NCBI RefSeq assembly: GCF_021412625.1
Contig: NZ_JAKCFI010000005.1
Location: forward strand, 186,001-250,000
Origin: Myxococcus stipitatus
GTDB lineage: Bacteria > Myxococcota > Myxococcia > Myxococcales > Myxococcaceae
Direction of reading: 5' to 3'
Length of the DNA stretch: 64,000 nucleotides
Below, in pieces: positions 19,037-28,960 of this stretch; within the stretch, counting starts at the first letter, position 1; every line of letters starts with the position of its first letter. The position numbers were made by a program, and so were the translations under genes. The notes under the pieces are model-generated. The model was not told the origin of the DNA and searched no databases. It saw nothing but the letters and a program-made list of their open reading frames with translations.

Positions 19037-19639
19037 TCACGGCGGAGTCGGCACTCCGCCGCGAGCCTCGCGAGGGGGAAGCCACAACAACCCGAGGTCC
19101 AGGAGCCTGGCCTCGAAGGGAGGAACGCGGACGGCTCGCGCCCCCTCATGCCTCGCGACCGACTCCCATCGACGGGGCTGGCGCACGTAGACCTCGAGGG
19201 TGCGTCGCAGGGGATCGATCAACCACGCGTGCCCCACGCCCTCGCGACGATAGACAGGCAACTTGCGGAACCTGTCCACCGACTCCGTGCTGGGCGAAAT
19301 GACCTCACCCACCCAATCGGGGGCCGCGACGAGCCACGGAACATCGGCGGGCGGCTCGGGGACTCGCTCCCGTCGCCACCCCGCCAGGTCCGGCACGACG
19401 ACATCGCGCCCCAGGTGGAGCTCGGGCTCATCGAGGAACCACCAGCCTCCTGGACCTTCGCTCCCGAACTCGAACGGCGCCATGAGCATGGCCCCCAAGC
19501 GACTCGCGACGCGCAAGTGCCGAGGAATCGGCCTGGGTGACGCATAGAGCGCGTCATCGACGATCTCCCCCACCCAGCCCACCGGCAACGCCTCGATGTC
19601 CTCGTACGTCGCCGGCTTCTTCCGGTCATCCCGCCCCAT
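19037..19639 (-). CDS. Uma2-family (DUF820) putative restriction endonuclease-fold protein
   Basis: A protein of 200 residues with the Uma2 layout: a GWVGEIVDDALYASPRPIPRH start, then VVVPDLAGWRRERVP, PDWVGEVISPSTESVDRFRKL and GVGHAWLIDPLRRTLEVY. The acidic residues in VPDLAGW, GEVISPST and AWLIDP correspond to the PD-(D/E)xK-like nuclease site proposed for this family. Biological role is unknown; the genes are abundant in cyanobacteria and myxobacteria as multi-copy families. It is convergent with the DUF4388 gene, with 10 bp between stops. Confidence 0.88.
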   Translation of the reverse strand: MGRDDRKKPATYEDIEALPVGWVGEIVDDALYASPRPIPRHLRVASRLGAMLMAPFEFGSEGPGGWWFLDEPELHLGRDVVVPDLAGWRRERVPEPPADVPWLVAAPDWVGEVISPSTESVDRFRKLPVYRREGVGHAWLIDPLRRTLEVYVRQPRRWESVARHEGARAVRVPPFEARLLDLGLLWLPPREARGGVPTPP

Positions 19640-19769
19640 GCACGCCTCCGCGGATGGAACCTGTGAGGTCCCACCTCTAGCACCCCACCCGAAGGGGAGT
19701 CTACCCGATGCGTAGGCAATCTACCGACGGGTCTGACACGTCCTCCGCGCCGAGCTGGGGAGCCCGGGG

Positions 19770-20705
<936 letters not shown>

Positions 20706-20750
20706 GTCCCCCAGGCTAGCGGAGCCGCGCGCCGAGGCAACCACACGGCC

Positions 20751-21737
20751 TCACGCCCCCGGCGTCCCCGCCTCCCCGGTCGTCCCCCGCTCCAGCGCCT
20801 GCACCACCCACGGCCAGCCCACCAGGATGTTGCCCGGAGAGCGAAGGCACGCGTCCGCCACCGCCAGCACCTCCGCGGGGCGCGAGCGCACCGCCAGCGC
20901 CAGGTGACGCCCCAGGAACGGGTGCGGCAGATAGCTCAGGTTGTGGTGCAGCACCGGCACCCAGCTCAGCGTGGGCCGCCCCGTCCAACGCTCCACCGCG
21001 TACGCCACCGCCGACGCCAGCACCTCCAGCGCGTACAGCGGCAGGCGGAACGCGCTCACCAGGAACGCCACCAACGCCGAGGCCGCCACCGCCCCCGCGA
21101 ACGACGACCCCACGAGCCAGCTCCACACCATCATGGGCACCACGCTGGTGACGATGGCCGCCGTCTGCACCCGCCACACCGACGGCCCGCGCCCCGCGGC
21201 GATGCTCGAGATGCTGCCCACCGACAGGCCCGACACCACGCCCAGGCAGATGCCCACCGCCACGCCCGCGCCCCCACCCTGCTGCGGCCCGAAGGCCCCC
21301 GCCGCCGTCGCGTGCAACCCCACCAGGATGGACAGGCTCGCCAGCGAGCCCAGCATCACCCCCGCCACCAGCCCCGACACCAGCGCCAGCACCAGGCCCG
21401 CGGCGGAACAACACACCGCCGACACCGCCCAGCCACCGCGGAGCGGAAGGCCCGCGCACACCATCGCCAGCCCCGCGAGCGCCGTCACCAGGGGCGAGCC
21501 CACCACCAGCCACAACAACATGCGGCGGACGAAGAGCCCCGCGGCGAGATTGCCCTGGGCTTGTTCGTGCCACAGCTGGCCGATACGGCCCCCGGGCGCG
21601 GTGATGCCCGCGGCGCGGAGCCTGTAGTGCAGGTCCACCGGGCGGAACATCAATAGCAACAGCAACGTGATGGGCGCGGGTACGCGATGCAGCGTGTCCG
21701 CGCGAGCAGGAACTGCGCCCCCCTGTGGTCGTCCCAA
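20751..21737 (-). CDS. Multi-span membrane protein of unknown function
   Basis: A protein of about 328 residues if it begins at TTG 21737, which has a strong GGAGGGGGG ribosome site 9 nt upstream; an ATG at 21650 (MFRPVDLHYRLRAAG) lacks one. Around six membrane segments are seen between residues 70 and 250, rich in Ala, Gly, Val and Ser. The C-terminal 75 residues are soluble and include PVLHHNLSYLPHPFL. I know no named domain. Upstream lies a Sua5-type gene 24 bp away on the same strand, so it may be co-transcribed. Confidence 0.65.
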   Translation of the reverse strand: MGRPQGGAVPARADTLHRVPAPITLLLLLMFRPVDLHYRLRAAGITAPGGRIGQLWHEQAQGNLAAGLFVRRMLLWLVVGSPLVTALAGLAMVCAGLPLRGGWAVSAVCCSAAGLVLALVSGLVAGVMLGSLASLSILVGLHATAAGAFGPQQGGGAGVAVGICLGVVSGLSVGSISSIAAGRGPSVWRVQTAAIVTSVVPMMVWSWLVGSSFAGAVAASALVAFLVSAFRLPLYALEVLASAVAYAVERWTGRPTLSWVPVLHHNLSYLPHPFLGRHLALAVRSRPAEVLAVADACLRSPGNILVGWPWVVQALERGTTGEAGTPGA

Positions 21738-21761
21738 GGTGGCCCCCCTCCAGTTCGGGTT

Positions 21762-22373
21762 TCAGTCCCCCAGCCTACCCTTGCCCTCCCGGAGGATTTC
21801 AAGCGTGTCGCCGATGAGTGAAACGACGGTGGAAGGTTCGTTCAACGTCACACCGCCGTCGAGGATGAGATCCAACCCGCGACCGAGCGCCGCCTTGATG
21901 TCCTTCGCGTCCGTGAGCGGCTCACCGTCCGTGTTGGTCACCGACGTCGTCACCAGCGGGCGCCCGAGCGCCCGCGCCAGCTCCCGGGCCAGGGGGGCAT
22001 CCGGGACCCGGATCCCCACCTGCTTCTGTCGGGTCATCATCAAATCCGGCACCAGCCGCGTGGCCTCGAGGATGAACGTGAACGCACCAGGAGTGAGCCC
22101 CTTCATCGTGCGATACGCGAAATTGCTGACGTGGGCGTACCGGGCGACGTCGGACAGGTCCGGGCAGAGGAAGGACAGGGGCTTCTTCTTGTCACGGCCC
22201 TTGAGCAGGTAGAGCCGCTCGATGGCCTTCTTCGAGCCCAGGTCACAGCCCATGCCGTAGTACGTGTCCGTGGGATAGGCGATGAGCCCGCCGCGCTCGA
22301 GCACCTCCACGGCGCGCTGCACGTGCCGGGGCGACGGGTGCGCCATGTCCACCTCGAGGATGGGTGCGGCCAT
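21762..22373 (-). CDS. Sua5/YciO/YrdC-family protein
   Basis: A protein of 203 residues. YrdC-type fold signatures are RGGLIAYPTDTYYGMGCDL, IERLYLLKGRDKKKPLSFL, LTPGAFTFILEAT, VGIRVPDAPLARELA and GRPLVTTSVTNTDGEPLTD. These proteins either make threonylcarbamoyl-AMP for the t6A37 modification of tRNA or belong to the YciO branch of less certain role. The single domain without the Sua5 C-terminal part and the KGRDKKKPLS motif fit YciO or short YrdC. The ATG at 22373 follows AGGAGG 12 nt upstream. It is 35 bp from the antiporter operon on the same strand. Confidence 0.9.
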   Translation of the reverse strand: MAAPILEVDMAHPSPRHVQRAVEVLERGGLIAYPTDTYYGMGCDLGSKKAIERLYLLKGRDKKKPLSFLCPDLSDVARYAHVSNFAYRTMKGLTPGAFTFILEATRLVPDLMMTRQKQVGIRVPDAPLARELARALGRPLVTTSVTNTDGEPLTDAKDIKAALGRGLDLILDGGVTLNEPSTVVSLIGDTLEILREGKGRLGD

Positions 22374-22408
22374 GATGTCGTCGTGCCTCCTGGGGGATGC
22401 CCCAAAGC

Positions 22409-23707
22409 CTACGCCGTTCCCGTCGCCTCGTCCCCGCGGACTTCGCCGCTGGCGGTCAGCGCCTTGCGCGTGAGCACCGGCCCCACCAGTTCGTGGGTGG
22501 TGATCATCGCCACGATGAGCACCTCCACCTGGGCGCCGAAGGACGGGAAGGTCCTCGACACCAGCGCCGCCAGGCCGAAGGTGACCCCCGCCTGGGAGAT
22601 GAGCCCCATCCACAGGTAGCGCTTGAGCCGCGGGTCGTCCGTGGGCGCGAAGCGACGGCAGGCGAACCAGATGGCCGCGCCGCGCAGCGCCACCAGCAGC
22701 AACGCGGCCGGTCCCACCGTCAGCAGCGCGTCCAGCTTGAGCCCCGCGCCCGCGGCCGCGAAGAAGAGCGCGAACACCGGCAGCCCCGCGCGCTGGATGG
22801 CGTGGTGGATGCGCTCGCCCTCGTGCTCGTCCAGGTTCGCGATGAGCGCGCCGGCCGCCAGCGAGACCAGCAGCGGCGACAGGTGCAGGCGCGCGCCGCC
22901 CTCCGCCGCCGCGAAGGACAGCCCCACCAGGAACAGCGGCAGGTCCCGCTTCACGCCCCGCATGTAGACGAGCATCGCCACCGCGAGCAGCCCGCCCACC
23001 ACGACCGAGCCGAACAACTCCCAGCCCACGCCCCCCACCAGCCCCGCGATGTCGAACCCACCGCCGAAGCTCGCCCGCGTCAGGCCCGCCGCCAGCGCGA
23101 AGGCCACCATGACGAACAGGTCGCCGATGATGACCAGCGCCATGAGGAACTCGGTGAAGCTGCCGCGCGCGCTCGTCTCCTGGACGATGGCGATCGTCAC
23201 CGTGGGCGAGAACGAGACGACCACGGTCGACAGCAGCGCGCTCACCGCCAGCGCCTGCGGCACGGACATGGGCGCCAGGAACGGCAGGAGCGGCTTGAGC
23301 GCGAACGTCGCCCCGAAGCACACCACGAACGTCACCCCGCAGACGGCGGCGCACAGGAGCGCCACGCGCGAGCCCACCCGCCGGATGAGGCCCAGCCTCA
23401 GCTCCGTGCCCGCCACCAGCGCGATGAGGCTCACCGCCAGGCCCTTCACCAGGTCCAACCCCTTGACGCCCTCGCCCGGGATGAAGCCCAGCGCATGGGG
23501 CCCCACCGCCACGCCCACCAGCAGGTAGCCCGTCAGGCGGGGAAGGCCGAACCCCTTCGCCACCTTCCCGGCGAACAGCCCGCAGAGCAGCAGCGCCCCC
23601 GCCGCCAACGTCACCGACGTCCCCGAATCGACGCGCAGCAACTGGGCCCGGCTGATGATGGCCAGCAGGACCATCAGCAACAGCAGTCGCACCACCGCGC
23701 CCTTCAT
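22409..23707 (-). CDS. CPA2-family cation:proton antiporter
   Basis: A membrane protein of 432 residues with about 12-13 spans, of the monovalent cation:proton antiporter-2 type (Kef/GerN/NapA). Marks are GLPRLTGYLLVGVAVGPHALGFI near residues 55-77, ALIALVAGTELRLGLI-like segment, STVVVSFSPTVTIAIVQE (the discontinuous helix region) and GLISQAGVTFGLAALVS. It has no RCK/TrkA-N regulatory tail. Its ATG overlaps the stop of the preceding antiporter gene by 4 bp (ATGA). It probably exchanges Na+ or K+ for protons at the inner membrane, possibly as a heteromer with its neighbour. Confidence 0.88.
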   Translation of the reverse strand: MKGAVVRLLLLMVLLAIISRAQLLRVDSGTSVTLAAGALLLCGLFAGKVAKGFGLPRLTGYLLVGVAVGPHALGFIPGEGVKGLDLVKGLAVSLIALVAGTELRLGLIRRVGSRVALLCAAVCGVTFVVCFGATFALKPLLPFLAPMSVPQALAVSALLSTVVVSFSPTVTIAIVQETSARGSFTEFLMALVIIGDLFVMVAFALAAGLTRASFGGGFDIAGLVGGVGWELFGSVVVGGLLAVAMLVYMRGVKRDLPLFLVGLSFAAAEGGARLHLSPLLVSLAAGALIANLDEHEGERIHHAIQRAGLPVFALFFAAAGAGLKLDALLTVGPAALLLVALRGAAIWFACRRFAPTDDPRLKRYLWMGLISQAGVTFGLAALVSRTFPSFGAQVEVLIVAMITTHELVGPVLTRKALTASGEVRGDEATGTA

Positions 23708-24924
23708 GTCGCCACCTCCACGCTCCGCTCCGGCTTCGACACCGGGGGCGAGGCGGAGCGCACGACCTGGCGGAAGGCCTGCCCCGCCAGCAGCTCGTTC
23801 ACCACCGCGCCCACCACCACCACGTCCAGCACGCGCCGGGACAGCCCGCCCGGGACGAGCTGCCCGTACTCGGCCACCAGGCACAGCGCGAGCCCCCCCT
23901 GCGCGATGAGCGCGTAGCCCAGCCGGGGCGGCAGCTCCAGCGCGCCCCCCACCAGCCGCTGCGCGAGCCCGCCCCCCACCACCTTGCCCAGGAAGCGCAG
24001 GCCCACGAAGCCCGGGACCAGCGCCCAGGCCGCCCAGTCGCGCGTGGACACACCGCAGCCCACGAGGAACACCAGCACGAGGAACACCGGCCGCTCCACC
24101 CGGCCCAGCGCCCGCGCCACCCGCTCCACCGTCCTGCCCCCCACCAGCGCCAGGGTGGCGCCGCACGCCACCCCCGCCAGCAGCGCGGACACCCGCAGGT
24201 ACGCCGCCGCGCCGCCCACCAGCGCCACCATCCCCAACGTCACCGTGGTCAGCTCCGCCGGGTCATTCAACGCGCGCGTCAGGAACGTCAGCAGCGCGCC
24301 GCACAGCACGCCGAGCAGCGCCGCCAGGCACACCAGCCCCAGCCCCTCCCCCACGTTCGCCGCCGACCCCAGCACCAGCGCCAGCGCCAGCACGAACAGG
24401 CCCACCGCGTCGTCCAGCATCGTCAGCAGCGCGATGCCCAGGCCCCGCGCCCGGTCCATGCGGCCGCCGCGGTACGCGAGCACGGCGAAGTGCCCCGAGG
24501 ACAGGCTCGCCGCCGCGCCCAGCATCGCCGCCGCGCCCACCGCCGCGTGGACCGACGGCCGCGTGGTGAAGAACAGGGGCGCCAGCAACGGCACGGCGAC
24601 GAAGAAGAAGGCCGTCCCGGAGTGCGCCAGGGCGGCGGCGTACACGGGCCGGGGCAGCAGCCGCAGCAGCCTCGGCTCCAGGTTCAACCCGAGGATGACC
24701 CCCGCGGTCCCCAGCCCCAGCGCCATCAATGGCCGCACGGAGACCAGGTTCTCCACCGACAACACGCCCACCACGGACGGCCCCAGCACCACGCCGAAGA
24801 GCAGGAACAGGAAGCCGCTGGCCGCCAGCCTCGCCAGCGCCGGGAAACGCCCCGGATCCAGGGCCGGGCTGGAGGCGAGCAAGGACAGCGCCGCGATGGC
24901 GAGGAAGACGAGCAGCGCTTGCAC
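23704..24924 (-). CDS. Second, divergent CPA2-like antiporter subunit
   Basis: A membrane protein of 406 residues with about 12 hydrophobic segments and the antiporter-like layout FLFLLFGVVLGPSVVGVLS, LGTAGVILGLNLEPRLL, LLTMLDDAVGLFVLALAL (with an Asp-Asp pair in place of the Asn-Asp or Asp-Asp of the ion site) and GYALIAQGGLALCLVAEYG. It is clearly related to the downstream antiporter in topology but diverged in sequence. Start is GTG at 24924. Translational coupling to the downstream gene by ATGA suggests the two form a pair. Function is likely cation/proton exchange; substrate unknown. Confidence 0.8.
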   Translation of the reverse strand: MQALLVFLAIAALSLLASSPALDPGRFPALARLAASGFLFLLFGVVLGPSVVGVLSVENLVSVRPLMALGLGTAGVILGLNLEPRLLRLLPRPVYAAALAHSGTAFFFVAVPLLAPLFFTTRPSVHAAVGAAAMLGAAASLSSGHFAVLAYRGGRMDRARGLGIALLTMLDDAVGLFVLALALVLGSAANVGEGLGLVCLAALLGVLCGALLTFLTRALNDPAELTTVTLGMVALVGGAAAYLRVSALLAGVACGATLALVGGRTVERVARALGRVERPVFLVLVFLVGCGVSTRDWAAWALVPGFVGLRFLGKVVGGGLAQRLVGGALELPPRLGYALIAQGGLALCLVAEYGQLVPGGLSRRVLDVVVVGAVVNELLAGQAFRQVVRSASPPVSKPERSVEVAT

Positions 24925-24955
24925 GGGACTGGCTTACACCGCCCGCGCCCCCGCG

Positions 24956-25294
24956 TCACGACCGGCGGTGGGTGGGCGCGGCGATCACCGGCAAGGCCAC
25001 CAGCCGACCCATGGGGGGGTCGTCCGCATCCATCTCCAACTGGACACGTTGCACCAGCCGCTCCACCTCCTCCGCGGAGGCCGACGGCCAGACACTCACG
25101 AGCAACACCCGGTCTTCGTCCGCGCCCAGCGCCAGACTGCGCAGGCCGGCGAAGATGGGGACCTCGGCGGACAACGCCGCGGCCGCGCTCCGGGCACGCA
25201 CCACCAGCGGCTCCGGGATTCCGAACTCCCGGAGCCGACGGATGGCCCGCTCGGTTCCTTCCATCTGCTCGAGGAACGTGATGACCAGGTACAC
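24956..25294 (-). CDS. Small PII/CutA-like (ferredoxin-like fold) protein
   Basis: A protein of 112 residues with GTG start and AGAGGG ribosome site. The predicted order is beta (MYLVITFLEQ), helix (GTERAIRRLREFGIP), beta hairpin (PLVVRARS..EDRVLLVSVWP), helix (SAEEVERLVQRVQLEMD) and beta (RLVALPVIA). This is the ferredoxin-like pattern shared by PII and CutA proteins. It lies 31 bp upstream of two antiporter genes in one direction. PII-like proteins commonly sit beside the transporter they control, so it may regulate the antiporters; this is inference from fold and position only. Confidence 0.6.
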   Translation of the reverse strand: MYLVITFLEQMEGTERAIRRLREFGIPEPLVVRARSAAAALSAEVPIFAGLRSLALGADEDRVLLVSVWPSASAEEVERLVQRVQLEMDADDPPMGRLVALPVIAAPTHRRS

Positions 25295-25331
25295 GCGGCC
25301 CTCTTACCGGGTCCGCGCGCCCGACGCCACG

Positions 25332-25775
25332 CTACTCGTTCTGGCCGGGGCCCGCCGTCTCCCCGGATGAAGCCGCCGGCGGAGCATTGCCTTCCTGCGC
25401 CCCCCCCTCCTGCGGGGCCGCCATGGCCGCGCGAGCCGCGCGCTTGCCCTCTTCGATGAGCTTCTTGACCTTCTGCCCACCCTTGCGGCCAATCTCCTCG
25501 TAGAAGTTCGGCCCGCGGGTCGCCTTGACGCGATCCCCGCCCTTCTTGCCGATCTCCTCGTAGAACTTCGCGCCGCGCTCGGCCTTCACCGTCTCGCCGC
25601 CCTTGCGGCCGATCTCCTCGTAGAACGAGCGACCCCGCTCGGCCTTCACCGTGGCTCCGCCCTTGCGGCCGATGGTCTCGTAGAACTCGCGACCCCGTTC
25701 GTTCCGGACAGTCTCTCCACCCTTACGGCCTGCTTCGGCCACCGTCATGCTTCCCTTGTTGTCCTTGTCCGACAT
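25332..25775 (-). CDS. KGG-repeat (GsiB/Em-like) stress protein
   Basis: A hydrophilic protein of 147 residues built from five ~20-residue repeats around the motif ERGxxFYEEIGRKGGxTVKA. This is the stress-induced KGG repeat of Bacillus GsiB and plant group-1 LEA (Em) proteins, linked to desiccation and general stress tolerance. The C-terminal 45 residues are Ala/Pro/Gly-rich. The ATG at 25775 has a GGAGAGGG site upstream. In a sporulating myxobacterium such a protein may protect during starvation or drying, but this is inferred. Confidence 0.88.
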   Translation of the reverse strand: MSDKDNKGSMTVAEAGRKGGETVRNERGREFYETIGRKGGATVKAERGRSFYEEIGRKGGETVKAERGAKFYEEIGKKGGDRVKATRGPNFYEEIGRKGGQKVKKLIEEGKRAARAAMAAPQEGGAQEGNAPPAASSGETAGPGQNE

Positions 25776-26081
25776 TTCGCCCTCTCCTCTCTTGGCTGCC
25801 CCCATCCCGCGCCACGATGCCCCTTGCCTGAAACCTTGGGACGGAAGCGCCCCGATGCAAGCAAGCTCCGTACACCGCCAGCCGTTCACGCCTCACACAC
25901 CACACTGAAACCCCAATGATTCCAGCGGGTTGCCTAGGCTCGCCCTGCAAACGTCCCGGGCGGAGGCATGCCCGGCAGGACGCTCTCTCGTTCAAAACAA
26001 TCCCATCCACATTGCCGATTCCCGATACGGCACTCACCTTGTCCCAACGTCGCGCCTCGTGCGCGTTCGGGGAGGCGTGGC
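25776..26081. other. Divergent intergenic region (306 bp)
   Basis: This region separates the KGG-repeat gene from the TVP38-type gene. Its centre (about 25900-26040) is less GC-rich than the genes beside it, as expected for a pair of divergent promoters. No clear inverted repeat or sigma-54 element was seen. Short open frames in it look non-coding. Confidence 0.45.
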
Positions 26082-26813
26082 GTGGCGCAGGCGGGGAAGA
26101 CGTGGCTTCGAGTCCTGGCTCCGATGCTCGTATCCATCGGCGGGTTGCTGATGCTGCGCCTCCTCGGACCAGACTTCATCGATCAGCGTCGACTCGCGGA
26201 TCTGCTGGCCCCTCTGGGTGAAGCCGCGCCACTGGCCTACATCGCCTTCCTCACGGTCCGTCCTTTCACGCTCCTCCCCGGCCAGTTGCTGACCGCCGTG
26301 GGAGGCATGCTCTTCGGAACGCTCGCCGCGACTCTCTATTCACTAACGGGCAGCTTCCTGGCCGCCACGTTGCTCTTCCTGCTGGCGCGCAAGCTGGGGA
26401 CGCGTCCCATGAAGCGCCTGGTTGGCGGCAGATATCCAGCCCTGGTGCGCGCGGCCAGGCGCCATGATTTCCTTTTTTCATTCATGGCGTGTGTCAACCC
26501 GCTGTGTCCCACCGACGTCCTGCTCGCGGCCTCCGCCGCGAGTGGCGCGCGTTTCTGGCCCTCGGTCGCCGGCCTCATGCTCGGCACCATTCCCGGAACA
26601 TTCCTCACCGCCCAGTTCGGCAGTGGTCTCGCGCAGGGACGCACCGTGATGACCGCCGTCTCCGCCGCCGGTCTCGTCGTCTCCCTGGTGCTCGGCGTGT
26701 TCATCGGACGCCGCTTCTACAAGGAACTTAACGCGGCCTCGGAGACTGTCACGTCGGAGCCGCCACTTCCTTCCGCGCCCACCAAGACACGCGAGGTGAG
26801 CGCGACCTGGTGA
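26082..26813 (+). CDS. TVP38/TMEM64-family (VTT domain) membrane protein
   Basis: A protein of 243 residues. Family marks are VRPFTLLPGQLLTAVGGMLFG, LYSLTGSFLAATLLFLLARKLG, the polar re-entrant part with FSFMACVNPLCPTDVLLAASAASG and GLMLGTIPGTFLTAQFGSG. The VTT/DedA-like fold is found in membrane proteins that scramble or transport lipids. I chose GTG at 26082 because a GGAGG sits 6 nt upstream and the first helix follows at once; the frame remains open farther upstream. It is monocistronic. Confidence 0.88.
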   Translation: MAQAGKTWLRVLAPMLVSIGGLLMLRLLGPDFIDQRRLADLLAPLGEAAPLAYIAFLTVRPFTLLPGQLLTAVGGMLFGTLAATLYSLTGSFLAATLLFLLARKLGTRPMKRLVGGRYPALVRAARRHDFLFSFMACVNPLCPTDVLLAASAASGARFWPSVAGLMLGTIPGTFLTAQFGSGLAQGRTVMTAVSAAGLVVSLVLGVFIGRRFYKELNAASETVTSEPPLPSAPTKTREVSATW

Positions 26814-27128
26814 CACCGGCGCGGACACCCGCGGCGCTCCGGAAGTTCCCGTGTCTGGCCATTGCCGGGAGCGCTGTCTCGGCCCCACGGTGAGCCATCG
26901 CGATGGGGGCCCGCACCCGTGGCCTCCCGGGGCGTGGCGACAACGGGGTTCAAGGGCTGGTATCACCCCACCCGAGGCGGACGCGACATGGGCCCGTGCA
27001 CCACCCTCCCGCGAGGTGTGGCGGAGAGGACACCGGGCGGCACCGCGAGCCGGGAGTGTCGCGGGCCACGAAGACCATGCGGAGGGTCGCGCCTGGCATG
27101 GCGTGGCCCTCCGCGAGCCATCATCACG
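26814..27128. other. Intergenic region (315 bp), nothing recognised
   Basis: This lies between the convergent TVP38-type gene and the P-domain lipoprotein gene. It is GC-rich with several short overlapping frames that have no consistent coding bias. No hairpin with a T-tract, no repeat and no RNA gene was seen. Confidence 0.5.
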
Positions 27129-28343
27129 TCAGTCGTAGCGGCTGGTGAGCTCCAGGGACCAGGAGCGCAGCGTGCCGCCGCCATTGCCCGAGGGGTTGGT
27201 GACGTGGAGCCGCCACTGGCCGTTGGCGGAGCCGTCGCGCGGGATGCCGCGCGTCACCGGGATGCGGGCGGGAGGAATCCCCTCGTTCGGTCCGTCCCAC
27301 AGCAGCGCCGTCTCGCCGGTCGGGTCCTCGAGCGTGAGCACGAGCCGCGCCGTCGAGGCGTGCACGATGTCGAGCACCACGGTGATGTCCTCGGGCACCG
27401 TGGCGAGGCCCACCACGCCCAACGCGGACACCGTCGTCACCGTCGAGGCGGGCAGCGAGACGTCCGCGAAGTTCGTGAACGTCCCCGCCATCCACGCCGG
27501 ACGGCAGATGCCCTCGGGAGAACCGGACGCGACACCGGAGCAGACGAGACCGGGCTGGCACGGCCGCAGCGCCGAGCAGCTGTCGCTGTTCCCCGGGATG
27601 GGCGTGAGGTCGCGGCAACGGCCGTAGGCGACGGGGCCGCCCTGCGCCAGGCCCTCGCAGACCAGCCCGGACTGACAGGTGGTCGGGCCCGTACAGGGGT
27701 CTCCCTCGGGCGCCAGCGCGACATGGTCCTTGAGCGCCTGGAGCGCCGACGCGTCCACCGACGGCAGCCGCGACAGCTCCACCATGTGGTCGATACGGCG
27801 CGCGGCGACGATCTCCGCGGCGGCGGCGGCGCTCAGGCCGACCGCGCCCTGGAGCACCGCGGCGCTCGCGGTGTTCGCGACCACCAGGACCCGACGCGCC
27901 TCCGCGAGGTTGAAGGCCACGCCATCGAACACGCCGAGCTGCTCGTCCAACGGCATGTCGACGCGGCCCGTGCCTCGCACATAGGCCTCCAACAACTGCA
28001 GGACCACCGGGCCGACCTGCGGCACCGCGTCCACCTGCGCGACCGAGACGAAGCGGCGATCATCCGCCGTGTGGGGCACGCCGTCCGGCCCGTTGCGATA
28101 GGCAATCAGGCTCTGCGCCGCGAGCGCGTTGAGGGGCACGTCGTCATCCAGCACCGCGACGGTGGTGGACGGTGAGTTGAGGAACGCCAGCATCCCCGTG
28201 GAGACCGGTGTTCCGTCCATGAGCGCCTGTGCTCGCGTCATCAGGAGATTGGGCGACTTCTCCTGCGACTGCGGCGCGGCCCCACAGCTCAGGACGACAG
28301 GGAGCAGCGAAAACGAGATATACCGCGAGAGTTTGAAGGTCAT
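27129..28343 (-). CDS. Lipoprotein with helix-hairpin-helix-like, Cys-rich and P-proprotein domains
   Basis: A protein of 404 residues. MTFKLSRYISFSLLPVVLSCG is a lipoprotein signal (cysteine at residue 20). Residues 30-210 contain two similar helical parts (ALAAQSLIAYRNGPDG.. and LSAAAAAEIVAARRIDHMVEL) resembling helix-hairpin-helix competence-protein modules. Next are two Cys-rich modules with C-x6-C-x2-GLVC spacing. The last 110 residues match the P/Homo B domain of proprotein convertases (ITVVLDIVHASTARLVLTLEDPTG, NGQWRLHVTNPSGNGGGTLRSWSLEL). No protease domain is present. The ATG at 28343 follows GGAAGG. Probably surface exposed; role unknown. Confidence 0.8.
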   Translation of the reverse strand: MTFKLSRYISFSLLPVVLSCGAAPQSQEKSPNLLMTRAQALMDGTPVSTGMLAFLNSPSTTVAVLDDDVPLNALAAQSLIAYRNGPDGVPHTADDRRFVSVAQVDAVPQVGPVVLQLLEAYVRGTGRVDMPLDEQLGVFDGVAFNLAEARRVLVVANTASAAVLQGAVGLSAAAAAEIVAARRIDHMVELSRLPSVDASALQALKDHVALAPEGDPCTGPTTCQSGLVCEGLAQGGPVAYGRCRDLTPIPGNSDSCSALRPCQPGLVCSGVASGSPEGICRPAWMAGTFTNFADVSLPASTVTTVSALGVVGLATVPEDITVVLDIVHASTARLVLTLEDPTGETALLWDGPNEGIPPARIPVTRGIPRDGSANGQWRLHVTNPSGNGGGTLRSWSLELTSRYD

Positions 28344-28960
28344 GCCTTCCATGTATCCCATCCGCCACCCCGGGTGGCGCATCTCGACAGCGCCCCACCC
28401 CGCGAATCGCGCCCCCGCGTCCCTTCACGGTCAGGGCCGGGGTTCTGGAGAGCCGGACAGCAAGGCGTCGCCGTCGCGCTCCACTTCGGGGACCTCGTCC
28501 ACGGACGACGCGTCCACCACGTGACGCGCCTGCGCCCGCTTCACCGAGGCCCCCGCGCGCGGAGCGCTCCCGTCACGGCCAAAGGGACATGAGCCACGAG
28601 CCGCACCGTCGTCACGTGGCTCCAGTGTCGCCGCGCGACGAGGGTGTCGGGTTCCCGCTCGCACGTCGGCAGGAACCGGGCGACAGCCGGTGGCGGGGCC
28701 GGGCCCATCGCGGTGATGAGGGCCTCGTCGGTGCCCCCGGGCCGCTCGACCTCCGCACCCTCACCCGAGCGCCGAGGCGCCGAGCAAGAGAGACGGCCAG
28801 CGGTGCCTCCTCCCCTGTGGAGATGCAACACGCCTTCACGCGTACATGGGAAACAGCAGCCATGAACGGACTGCGCGGGCCATGACGCATCGCGAGACTC
28901 GCCCTGCTGCCTCTCGCGCTCGCGCGTGGGATTGCGGCAGGATGGGGCCGGGGAGGGGCA
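28344..28960. other. Long divergent intergenic region (617 bp), possible gene relic
   Basis: Two divergent genes start at its ends. On the minus strand, about 28541-28720 encodes RFLPTCEREPDTLVARRHWSH in one frame and 28431-28530 encodes VKRAQARHVVDASSVDEVPE in another; together they could be the remains of a decayed gene with a frameshift. I recognise no family. Otherwise no structured RNA, repeat or clear promoter is seen, apart from GGGGAGGG just before the 28961 start. Confidence 0.3.
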
